A stretch of 5,177 nucleotides of DNA from Desulfobacteraceae bacterium (GTDB lineage: Bacteria > Desulfobacterota > Desulfobacteria > Desulfobacterales > Desulfosarcinaceae). Both the position numbers and the translations under genes were made by a program. This document shows, in pieces, positions 1-5,177 of this stretch. Numbering within the stretch: position 1 is the first letter of the stretch; the number at the start of each line of letters is the position of its first letter. The stretch covers positions 1-5,177 of the forward strand of contig JALVQM010000242.1 in assembly GCA_027025615.1 (NCBI GenBank). Reading direction: 5' to 3'. The notes below the pieces were generated by a model. It was not told the DNA's origin. It saw only the letters and a program-made list of their open reading frames with translations, and did no database searches.

Positions 1-137
1 ATGTAAAGGGGAGTAATTCGGGAATAGACAGGGCCGTGGAAAAAATTGAAGCGTTAAATCGATATCTGAGGCAGCCGATGGATACATATATTTCTTATGA
101 ACAAAGCCTGGCTGAACTTGAACAAGTTGTAAATTGA
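1..137 (+). CDS. fliI: Flagellum-specific export ATPase FliI, C-terminal end (partial)
   Basis: Only the last 44 complete codons are present, read from position 3, ending in TGA at 135-137. The gene runs off the left edge. The visible peptide begins VKGSNSGIDRAVEKIE and continues into LNRYLRQP. This matches the conserved end of FliI, where a GSNPxLDxAI-like segment is followed by a helix ending in FLRQ. FliI is the cytoplasmic ATPase of the flagellar type III export apparatus and is related to the F1-ATPase beta subunit; its Walker motifs lie outside the window. FliJ follows directly, which is the standard fliI-fliJ order and supports the call. Other type III secretion ATPases share this C-terminal region, but the flagellar neighbours decide the identity. 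Confidence 0.9.
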   Translation, partial: VKGSNSGIDRAVEKIEALNRYLRQPMDTYISYEQSLAELEQVVN

Positions 138-162
138 ACAAATAGATTGGTATGCGTTGGAA

Positions 163-630
163 ATGGAAAAGTTCAAATATGACGCAGTTTTGAAATACAG
201 AAAGTTTCAGGAGGAACAGCTTCAAAGAGAATTGTTTGATGAAAAGTGCAAATTAATAGCTGAAAGGCAATGTCTGGAAAACCTTGAAAAAGAACTTGAG
301 ACATCCAGGGAAACTTTAAAAAAAACTTGCACAGAAAAACCTCTAAACAGTGAAATATTATTAATGCATGAAAGATTCTTAGACCAACTGTGTATCAAAA
401 TAACACAGCAGATACAGATAGTAAAAGATCAAGAAGAGCAATACCATGGAAAACGGGCTGAGGTCCTAGAGGCAATGAAAAATCGTAAGTCGCTTGAAAA
501 GGTTAAAGAGAACTGGATTGAAGAGAAAATCGATCTGGAAAGAAAACAGCAAGCCAAGTTTCTAGATGAACTTGGCGTTAACAGATTCATACGGGAACAA
601 AAAAGCGGGGCAGATAAATGCAAACAATAA
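163..630 (+). CDS. fliJ: Flagellar export protein FliJ
   Basis: This 155-residue protein has the usual FliJ length of about 150. It opens MEKFKYDAVLKYRKFQEEQ, the typical FliJ start in which an F-x-[YF]-x-x-VLxYR segment leads into a long helix. The rest is almost entirely charged and helical, rich in E, K, Q and R with spaced leucines, as expected of the antiparallel coiled coil. FliJ is a cytoplasmic export component that sits in the centre of the FliI hexamer, links it to the FlhA gate and escorts export chaperones. I prefer ATG at 163 because it places the conserved F at residue 4. An in-frame TTG at 157 would add two residues, and neither start has a good ribosome site. The gene lies 25 bases after fliI and its end overlaps fliK by 13 bases, so translation is probably coupled. 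The family is poorly conserved, so the call rests on both pattern and position. Confidence 0.88.
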   Translation: MEKFKYDAVLKYRKFQEEQLQRELFDEKCKLIAERQCLENLEKELETSRETLKKTCTEKPLNSEILLMHERFLDQLCIKITQQIQIVKDQEEQYHGKRAEVLEAMKNRKSLEKVKENWIEEKIDLERKQQAKFLDELGVNRFIREQKSGADKCKQ

Positions 631-2039
631 TACAATTAAAGCAGGTTGTTGATTTACAAAACACGATGGGCTGTGAGTGTTCTGTCAACAATGAAGGTAT
701 TGCCGAGGTGGAGGTTGTAAATGAAAAAAATTTTGAATCCTTGGTAGAAGGCCTGCTTGAAGAGGGTACAGACAAATATCCCGATCAGATAGAAAATAGA
801 AAAGAAGAAAATACCGATTGCCTGCCTGGATTGGTTGGATTGCCTGGGCTTGTAACGGAAAAACTTGAACAGAATTTGCAGAAAACAGCTGAAGGGCAGG
901 CGGGGCAGGGTCAAAAAAAAGAACAAGAAAGTATGGAATATTGTCCAACAGAGGATATTACAAGCACAAAGAACCCTTCCAAAAAATTAAAAGAAAGCTT
1001 GCCGAATGGCAAGCCGGATATAAAAGGAACAGATATTACCCGGGCATTCGATATAATAACAGATAGGGATTTGAATGATAACGATCAAGGTATGGTTGGT
1101 GACGCGTACAAAAAAGCATCAAAAAATGAATTCAATCAATTGGATTCCGGGATATATGATAAAAAAGAAAATTTGTCTGGAAATGAATTCCCATCGGTTA
1201 TTGTCAGCCAGAAGCAAAAGGTGATTGCCAAATCGATTCAAGACATTAAGAGTAAAAAATTCAAAGAAACAATATCGACCAAGGATTTTAGGAAAATAAA
1301 CAGATTTGATATGCCGGAAAACCAAAAGCGACAAAAAGATATTGCTCAAAAAGTTGATCAATCAGAAGCAGCTTTCAAATTGGTAAATAAGATGTCGGTT
1401 GACACCGGTAGACAGGCACAAAATTACGGAAACCATCCTGGCGGCAAAGCAAAGGTCGACGATTTAAAGTCAAAAACCCCAACAACTGAATCTTATCAAG
1501 GTCGTCCGCAGATATTAACGAACAAGTTTGTCGATTCGCAGGATCTGTCAGGACAACTGAATCAAATAAACAACAAAAATTCGAGACATGAGTTAAAACC
1601 AAGCAAGACCCTCGAAAGGAATGTAATTCAGCAAGCTGTTGCCAGGATAAGACTCAACAAAGCTAGAGTTCCATCAAGAGCAAACATAAAACTTGAACCC
1701 GAATATCTTGGGAAATTGAAAGTTGAATTGCGAGCAGACGGGCATCAGATCAGTATTAAAATGGTAGCCGAAACCCACGTGGCAAAAGATATGCTGGAGG
1801 CGAACATGGCTTTTTTAAAAAATGAGCTTCAGCAACAGGGTCTTGACCTGAAAAACGTAGAAGTGTTTGTCGCGAGAGATGCAAATTACGGAAATCAACG
1901 GGAACCCAGGCGAAGATCAAAAGATAACAAAAAATTAAATCCGCCTGAAATTGCAGATATTGAAGAAGGGATTTCAGACAGTGACGGCAAGACAAGAAAT
2001 AAAATTGTCAACAACGGTGAGGTAGACACTTTTGTCTAA
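618..2039 (+). CDS. fliK: Flagellar hook-length control protein FliK
   Basis: This is a 473-residue protein. Residues 1-330 are hydrophilic, rich in K, E, N, Q and D, and low in complexity, as in the extended 'ruler' half of FliK; I see no conserved motif there. Residues about 335-420 form the conserved C-terminal Flg_hook domain. It contains LEPEYLGKLKVEL (359-371), then a beta strand ISIKMVAE and a helix ending LKNELQQQGLDLKNVEVFV (400-418). This matches the family pattern LxPxxLGxVxV...L...L...GL.L..V.V. A basic, disordered tail follows (420-473). FliK is exported during hook growth, and its C-terminal domain contacts FlhB to switch export from hook to filament substrates. A short internal repeat, LPGLV, occurs at residues 69-73 and 75-79. 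The ATG at 618 lies inside the end of fliJ, with a GGGGC stretch upstream as a modest ribosome site. The domain call is firm; the exact start is less so. Confidence 0.9.
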   Translation: MQTIIQLKQVVDLQNTMGCECSVNNEGIAEVEVVNEKNFESLVEGLLEEGTDKYPDQIENRKEENTDCLPGLVGLPGLVTEKLEQNLQKTAEGQAGQGQKKEQESMEYCPTEDITSTKNPSKKLKESLPNGKPDIKGTDITRAFDIITDRDLNDNDQGMVGDAYKKASKNEFNQLDSGIYDKKENLSGNEFPSVIVSQKQKVIAKSIQDIKSKKFKETISTKDFRKINRFDMPENQKRQKDIAQKVDQSEAAFKLVNKMSVDTGRQAQNYGNHPGGKAKVDDLKSKTPTTESYQGRPQILTNKFVDSQDLSGQLNQINNKNSRHELKPSKTLERNVIQQAVARIRLNKARVPSRANIKLEPEYLGKLKVELRADGHQISIKMVAETHVAKDMLEANMAFLKNELQQQGLDLKNVEVFVARDANYGNQREPRRRSKDNKKLNPPEIADIEEGISDSDGKTRNKIVNNGEVDTFV

Positions 2040-2066
2040 AATACCTCGATCCGGTCAGAGCCTGAC

Positions 2067-2072
2067 AGGAGG
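2067..2072 (+). promoter_or_regulatory. Ribosome binding site of flgD
   Basis: A full AGGAGG lies 8 bases before the ATG at 2081. It is the strongest ribosome site in the window and fixes the flgD start. It suggests that flgD is translated independently of fliK, whose stop codon ends at 2039, and at a high rate. Confidence 0.85.
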
Positions 2073-2080
2073 AACTAAAA

Positions 2081-2746
2081 ATGAGTATAGAAGGACTTCA
2101 GAGTGTGCCGTCCAAGGCTGCATTGGTTGCTGATTCCAACAAAAAAACACTGGGGAAAAATGATTTTCTGAAAATGCTTGTAGCCCAGCTCCAGGCACAG
2201 GATCCGCTTAATCCAATGGACAGCACCGGTTTTACTGCCCAGCTTGCTCAATTCAGCAGCCTTGAGCAACTCCAGAATATTAACGCCAACCTTGCATCAA
2301 TGAAAAATACACAAAGAGCAACTACAAATGCTAAGTCTGTGGACTTCATAGGAAAAGTAATAACAGCTAGTGGAAATAATTTTGCTCTTAAAAGCGGAGA
2401 AGAAACAAGCCTGAATTACAGTCTGGAACAGGATGCTGAATCTGTTTATCTGAAAATCTACGACCTTGATGGTAATTTCGTGCAAGATCTTGAATTGGGC
2501 GCACAGGCCTCGGGCAAATACGTGGCAGGCTGGGATGGAAGAAATTTTAAAGGGCAGAGCATGCCCAGCGGGCGATATTCTTTTGAGGTGATGGCAGTTG
2601 ATTCAAAGGGCGATGTTGTGCCGAGTAATACATATACTTCAGGTGAAGTTTCCGGGGTTAACTTTAAAGACGGGCAGGCGAACCTTCTGGTAGACGGTCA
2701 GCAAATCGCATTGGGGGACGTAGTACAGGTTATGGGACAGAACTAA
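2081..2746 (+). CDS. flgD: Flagellar hook assembly (cap) protein FlgD
   Basis: This 221-residue protein has the usual FlgD length and all family parts. The N-terminal FlgD domain (about 20-95) carries the signature LGKNDFLKMLVAQLQAQDPLNPMD, followed by FTAQLAQFSSLEQLQNIN. An Ig-like fold comes next (about 108-180), with VYLKIYDLDGNFVQ, the AGWDGRNFKG turn and MPSGRYSFEV. It is embedded in a Tudor-like barrel that closes with SGVNFKDGQANLLVDGQQIALGDVVQV (191-217). FlgD is exported and caps the growing hook, so that FlgE subunits polymerise beneath it; it is discarded when the hook is complete. It is placed just after the FliK ruler gene and before the hook subunit gene. The start is fixed by an AGGAGG 8 bases upstream. 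No anomalies are seen. Confidence 0.97.
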   Translation: MSIEGLQSVPSKAALVADSNKKTLGKNDFLKMLVAQLQAQDPLNPMDSTGFTAQLAQFSSLEQLQNINANLASMKNTQRATTNAKSVDFIGKVITASGNNFALKSGEETSLNYSLEQDAESVYLKIYDLDGNFVQDLELGAQASGKYVAGWDGRNFKGQSMPSGRYSFEVMAVDSKGDVVPSNTYTSGEVSGVNFKDGQANLLVDGQQIALGDVVQVMGQN

Positions 2747-2857
2747 AGAGTATAATTTTTTACATGCCTGTATGGCAAAAATGATCAATGAAACAAATTG
2801 CAAAGAACACGATATTATTGCTGCGTGACATGGCTATAGCGACTGCTGCTTAATTCA

Positions 2858-2874
2858 TGGGTCTTTGGTCGCTT
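2858..2874 (+). promoter_or_regulatory. Weak candidate sigma-54 promoter for flgE
   Basis: TGG at 2858-2860 and GCTT at 2871-2874 have the correct spacing for a -24/-12 site, with 10 bases between the GG and GC pairs. Only the invariant bases fit; the rest of the consensus TGGCACG-N4-TTGCW is not matched. Its position about 60 bases upstream of the flgE start would be suitable, and hook genes are sigma-54 dependent in several polarly flagellated proteobacteria. The match alone is weak. Confidence 0.22.
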
Positions 2875-2928
2875 GATGTCTTTATGATTACAGGAATATT
2901 TTTCATAGAATGAAGCATACTTAATCAG

Positions 2929-2935
2929 AAGGGAG
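2929..2935 (+). promoter_or_regulatory. Ribosome binding site of flgE
   Basis: AAGGGAG lies 6 bases before the ATG at 2942. It is a good ribosome site that confirms the flgE start, which also begins at the conserved rod-like N terminus of the protein. Confidence 0.75.
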
Positions 2936-2941
2936 TTTAAA

Positions 2942-4162
2942 ATGATCGGTTCATTGTATTCAGGAATTTCGGGTTTGAAAGCCAACACAAGTGCCATGGC
3001 TGTAATCGGTGACAATATTGCCAATGTAGAAACTACCGGTTTCAAGGCATCAAAAGTCGCTTTTGCCAACGTTTTCAATGCAACATTAGGGCAGAGCAAA
3101 CTACAAATTGGACGCGGTGTAACAATGTCAGGAACAAGTTCGAACTGGAACTCAGGTACTCTCCAGAATACCGAAAATGTTACCGACCTGGCAATCAACG
3201 GCAAAGGAATGTTTATTGTGCGTGATTCAAACGACAATGCCCAGTATTATACGCGGGCCGGAAAGTTTGAATTTGATCGTGATCGTCAGCTGGTTACAAC
3301 AGATGGACTGGTAGTCCAGGGATATGCTTTAAGCCCAAGCGGCGTAATTGGTCAATTTGGTAATATAACCCTGCCATCAGGCTTGAATCAGCCCCAGGCA
3401 ACCGACACACTGACCATGAATCTTAATCTGGATGCAGGAGCATCAACCGGAGACTCATATGACACAACTGTTACAGTTTATGATTCTCTCGGCAATCCCA
3501 TTGATCTGAGTTTCAATTTCACCAAGACTGCTGCTGGTTGGGATTGGTATGTAACTTCATCTGACGGATCTGCCACGCCGTCTTCGGCTTCGCCGTATAG
3601 CTTGGCTTTCACAACATCAGGTGCCCTGGACCCGGCAAACAGTACTCCGGCCTCTTCAAACCCCACCATTGCGGTAACTGGTCTTTCTGGAGCCAACCTG
3701 TCCATAACCTGGGACTATCTTGATGGTACGGCAACAGACGGCAGCTTAACAAGCTACGCTGGCGATTCTGTGAAAACTGCCCAAACCCAAAACGGATACC
3801 CAACCGGCATGCTCCAGGGAGTTGCAGTGGACGATGACGGAATATTCACCGCGTTGTATTCCAACGGTTCAATGATTCCTTTTGCCAGGATAGCCTTGGC
3901 TGATTTCGCAAATTATTCCGGACTTTCCAAACAGGGAAGCAACTTGTACAATTCTTCACTTGCCTCAGGCCAACCTGTCATCTCACCCCCAAACACCGCT
4001 GGGGCCGGGGGGATAGCTGCCAATGCACTTGAAATGTCTAACGTAGACCTGGCCTCGGAGTTTGTCGATTTGATTACCACCCAGAGAGCCTTCCAGGCAA
4101 GCAGTAAAGTTATTACAACCAGCGATGAGGTGTTAGCGGATTTAATTAATATCAAGCGTTGA
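2942..4162 (+). CDS. flgE: Flagellar hook protein FlgE
   Basis: This 406-residue protein is close to the roughly 400 of classical FlgE. The N-terminal axial-protein segment (3-38) reads SLYSGISGLKANTSAMAVIG, then DNIANVETTGFKASK, the signature shared by rod and hook proteins. DLAINGKGMFIV (82-93) is the FlgE/F/G-like core motif. A FlaE-type D2 domain covers about 150-285, with TVTVYDSLGNPIDLSF (176-191). A Ser/Thr/Pro/Ala-rich surface stretch lies at about 205-245. The C-terminal helix (362-406) contains LEMSNVDLASEFVDLITTQRAFQA, the conserved end of axial proteins. FlgE subunits are exported without a cleaved signal peptide and polymerise under the FlgD cap into the curved hook that acts as a universal joint. 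FlgF and FlgG share both ends but are about 250-260 residues long and lack the large D2 insert, so FlgE is the clear choice. The gene is intact. Confidence 0.97.
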   Translation: MIGSLYSGISGLKANTSAMAVIGDNIANVETTGFKASKVAFANVFNATLGQSKLQIGRGVTMSGTSSNWNSGTLQNTENVTDLAINGKGMFIVRDSNDNAQYYTRAGKFEFDRDRQLVTTDGLVVQGYALSPSGVIGQFGNITLPSGLNQPQATDTLTMNLNLDAGASTGDSYDTTVTVYDSLGNPIDLSFNFTKTAAGWDWYVTSSDGSATPSSASPYSLAFTTSGALDPANSTPASSNPTIAVTGLSGANLSITWDYLDGTATDGSLTSYAGDSVKTAQTQNGYPTGMLQGVAVDDDGIFTALYSNGSMIPFARIALADFANYSGLSKQGSNLYNSSLASGQPVISPPNTAGAGGIAANALEMSNVDLASEFVDLITTQRAFQASSKVITTSDEVLADLINIKR

Positions 4163-4204
4163 CAACGTCGCAGATAACCAAATTTTCTGACTGTTGTGAC
4201 ATTT

Positions 4205-4239
4205 GCGACTGCGGTGTACTTAAAGTATGCCGCAGTCGC
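4205..4239. terminator. Strong hairpin after flgE, possible terminator
   Basis: A perfect 10-base inverted repeat, GCGACTGCGG at 4205-4214 and CCGCAGTCGC at 4230-4239, encloses 15 bases. These can add six more pairs, two of them G-U, leaving a TAA loop. The stem would have about 16 pairs and a GC-rich base. It begins 42 bases after the flgE stop, as a terminator or an mRNA 3'-end stabiliser would. No T-run follows on either strand, so it is not a standard intrinsic terminator. It may instead protect the flgE transcript, act with Rho, or be a dispersed palindromic repeat. Confidence 0.5.
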
Positions 4240-4445
4240 CAGGTGATAGCTGTCCCTTGACCACGGCCTGGCTTAAAATAACTATGTATCCTTGATGTAT
4301 GATTAAATATGATTCATGTATATTTATATTGATAGTTTTTATAAATTATCCGGCCTAGTTTTTTCAGCGGTTTAACAAGCATAAATCCCCCCCTAACTGT
4401 CAAGGCTTTGACCCACCCAAAGTTGATTTGACGCATCATCCGAAA

Positions 4446-4484
4446 TTGCCGGCCTGACATGATAACCACTATAATAGTTATAAT
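4446..4484 (+). promoter_or_regulatory. Candidate sigma-70 promoter with doubled -10 box
   Basis: TATAAT at 4470-4475 lies 18 bases after TTGCCG (4446-4451), a partial -35 match. A second TATAAT at 4479-4484 is part of a TATAATA-GT-TATAATA direct repeat, and CTGACA at 4454-4459 lies 19 bases before it. Two overlapping housekeeping promoters for motA are possible. Such boxes also arise by chance in AT-rich spacers, so this is tentative. Confidence 0.3.
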
Positions 4485-4543
4485 AACCTGATGTTACGAA
4501 TTTTCTGGTTGCCAGAGGGAAAACAAAAAAACCACACATGGCA

Positions 4544-4560
4544 TGGCATGGTACATGCTA
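4544..4560 (+). promoter_or_regulatory. Candidate sigma-54 promoter upstream of motA
   Basis: TGGCATGGTACATGCTA matches the -24/-12 consensus TGGCACG-N4-TTGCW with two mismatches (T for C at base 6, A for the first T of the -12 box). The GG and GC pairs are separated by exactly 10 bases. TGGCA is repeated in tandem from 4539, but only the copy at 4544 has the right spacing to a GC. Transcription would start near 4570, giving a motA leader of about 175 bases. Sigma-54 control of flagellar genes is well known in polarly flagellated proteobacteria; its use here is inferred. Confidence 0.55.
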
Positions 4561-4570
4561 CTTTGCTTAG

Positions 4571-4690
4571 TCAGACAATAGAATGAACAGGTTGCTGAAA
4601 AAATACCGAGCTTGGCTTTTGCCGGGCAATTCATTTGCTGGATGCATATCTTTTTTCGACCTGATCAGCCCTGCTCCAGCTCTGGTAACC
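4571..4690. repeat. Possible dispersed repeat in the motA leader (boundaries uncertain)
   Basis: This stretch differs from the stop-rich spacer to its left. It is open on the minus strand throughout (63 codons from 4758 down to 4567) and in one plus frame from 4583. It contains GAACAGGTTGCTGAAAAAA (4585-4603) and, read on the minus strand, encodes ELPGKSQARYFFSNLFILL. My recollection is that similar short hypothetical peptides recur in Desulfobacterota genomes as translations of an interspersed repeat, but I cannot confirm this here. Neither frame has a ribosome site or a recognisable domain, so I do not call a gene. There are no clear terminal inverted repeats or target duplications. Confidence 0.3.
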
Positions 4691-4733
4691 ATAATTTGTG
4701 AAAGCCTGTTAAACATAACGCTTAAATTCATTG

Positions 4734-4739
4734 AAGGAG
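4734..4739 (+). promoter_or_regulatory. Ribosome binding site that selects the TTG start of motA
   Basis: AAGGAG lies 6 bases before TTG at 4746. An alternative in-frame TTG at 4740 abuts the site and would leave no spacing. The protein read from 4746 begins MDLATFLGLL, as MotA proteins do, so both signals agree. Confidence 0.8.
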
Positions 4740-4745
4740 TTGAAT

Positions 4746-5177
4746 TTGGATCTAGCAACTTTTCTTGGGCTGCTTGTTGCCGGTGGGCTTGTAATCTCTT
4801 CCATCATAATGGGGGGATCAGGCGCCTGGTTTATAAACACTCCTTCTATGATGATAGTTGTTGGTGGTACTATGGGAGCGACTTTGATAAATTATCCATT
4901 GTCAGAAGTTATCAGTGTCTTCAAAGTAACCCGCAACGCTTTTCTCCACCGAACCCCTTCCGCCCTGAAGCTTATTCCATTGCTTGTTGATTTCGCTAAA
5001 AAAGCCCGTCGAGAGGGAATATTATCTTTCGAATCCCATTTAAAAGAAATTAATGATCCTTTCCTTGTCAGGGGAATACAAATGGCAATTGATGGTATGG
5101 AATCTGAATCCATCGAAGAGGTCTTGACGACTGAAATTATGTACCTGGAAGAAAGACACAGGCTTGGTGCCGAAATA
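4746..5177 (+). CDS. motA: Flagellar motor stator protein MotA (5' part)
   Basis: The first 144 codons are present and the gene runs off the right edge; full-length MotA/PomA is about 255 residues. The peptide starts MDLATFLGLLVAGGLVISS (first membrane helix, about 4-22), followed by SMMIVVGGTMGATLINYP (second helix, about 34-51). A cytoplasmic segment follows, with KKARREGILSFE (85-96), NDPFLVRGIQMAIDG and LEERHRLGAEI before the third helix. R88, R89 and E96 sit where PomA-type stators carry the charged residues that contact the rotor protein FliG; this is inferred from motif position. MotA forms a ring around a MotB dimer in the inner membrane and uses ion flow to turn the rotor. The PomA-like sequence does not by itself tell whether H+ or Na+ is used. 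motB is expected just downstream. The TTG start is fixed by AAGGAG six bases upstream. Confidence 0.95.
   Translation, partial: MDLATFLGLLVAGGLVISSIIMGGSGAWFINTPSMMIVVGGTMGATLINYPLSEVISVFKVTRNAFLHRTPSALKLIPLLVDFAKKARREGILSFESHLKEINDPFLVRGIQMAIDGMESESIEEVLTTEIMYLEERHRLGAEI

Larger units (their letters stand above)
2747..2941. other. Intergenic gap between flgD and flgE
   Basis: These 195 bases hold no convincing gene. The longest plausible small frame, MAKMINETNCKEHDIIAA, has 18 residues and no ribosome site. The small 'flagellar operon protein' gene that separates flgD and flgE in some other bacteria is missing. The gap contains a weak sigma-54-like site (2858-2874) and the flgE ribosome site. 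No clear terminator hairpin with a T-run was found, so read-through from flgD into flgE remains likely. Confidence 0.6.
4163..4745. other. Gene-free region between flgE and motA
   Basis: These 583 bases are rich in stop codons in all forward frames up to about 4580 and hold no recognised gene. No flbD-like gene is seen; in spirochaetes and Firmicutes that short gene usually sits here. From left to right the region contains a perfect hairpin (4205-4239), an AT-rich stretch (about 4275-4350), a run of seven C (4387-4393), a doubled TATAATA box (4470-4485), a sigma-54-like promoter (4544-4560) and a possible repeat-like stretch (about 4571-4690) before the motA ribosome site. Confidence 0.7.

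Noticed and set aside
152..190. ATG at 152 as an alternative fliJ start
   Set aside because: It reads in a different frame and yields only a short peptide (MRWKWKSSNMTQF); the FliJ-like sequence requires the frame of 157/163.
2839..2846. GCGACTGC shared between the flgD-flgE gap and the hairpin stem at 4205
   Set aside because: Only 8 bases are shared, without surrounding similarity or a matching palindrome at 2839.
2832..2848. Second sigma-54-like site (GG at 2832, GC at 2845) before flgE
   Set aside because: The GG and GC pairs are 11 bases apart rather than 10, and sigma-54 tolerates altered spacing poorly.
2815..3237. Minus-strand open frame of 140 codons across the start of flgE
   Set aside because: It is antisense to the conserved flgE N terminus and shows no recognisable protein features, so it is a shadow of flgE.
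4359..4603. Inverted 10-base repeat TTTTTTCAGC (4359-4368) and GCTGAAAAAA (4594-4603), as possible ends of a mobile element
   Set aside because: The match does not extend beyond 10 bases, includes a run of six A/T, and no transposase or target duplication is seen. Chance is a reasonable explanation in a spacer of this length.
4567..4758. Minus-strand open frame of 63 codons in the motA leader
   Set aside because: No ribosome site and no domain; it overlaps the motA start. I treat it as part of a possible repeat rather than as a gene.
4583..4990. Plus-strand open frame of 135 codons overlapping the start of motA
   Set aside because: There is no ribosome site before its ATG. Most of its length lies inside motA in another frame, and its peptide resembles no family. 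The motA frame with its own AAGGAG and conserved helices is clearly the real one.

Overview
The window is a stretch of a bacterial flagellar gene cluster, all on the + strand: the 3' end of fliI, then fliJ, fliK, flgD, flgE and the 5' part of motA. The sequence is AT-leaning. The genes have a Gram-negative character: FliI/FliJ export parts followed by hook genes and a PomA-like MotA with a long, R/E-rich cytoplasmic segment. Together with two possible sigma-54 sites, this suggests a Desulfobacterota (old Deltaproteobacteria) organism, perhaps related to Desulfobacteraceae. That placement is an inference. The order flgD-flgE-motA also occurs in spirochaetes and Firmicutes, but the small flbD gene usual between flgE and motA there is absent here.

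Layout: 1-137 is the end of the export ATPase FliI. Positions 163-630 encode FliJ, the export chaperone/ATPase stalk, and 618-2039 encode FliK, the hook-length ruler; these two overlap by 13 bases. FlgD, the hook cap, follows at 2081-2746 behind a near-perfect AGGAGG ribosome site. A 195-base gap with a weak sigma-54-like site precedes FlgE, the hook subunit (2942-4162). A gene-free stretch of 583 bases (4163-4745) then holds a strong perfect hairpin, a doubled TATAATA box, a good sigma-54 promoter match at 4544-4560, and a stretch that may be a dispersed repeat. MotA starts with TTG at 4746 and runs off the right edge.

The genes form one assembly line. FliI and FliJ power and escort export. 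FlgD caps the growing hook so that FlgE can polymerise. FliK measures the hook and switches export to filament proteins. MotA, with MotB presumably just downstream, forms the stator that drives rotation. The hairpin plus sigma-54 site suggest that the hook genes and the stator genes are separate transcription units.

No undescribed system is visible. The points worth a second look are all regulatory or repeat signals in the two intergenic gaps, mainly the long motA leader.
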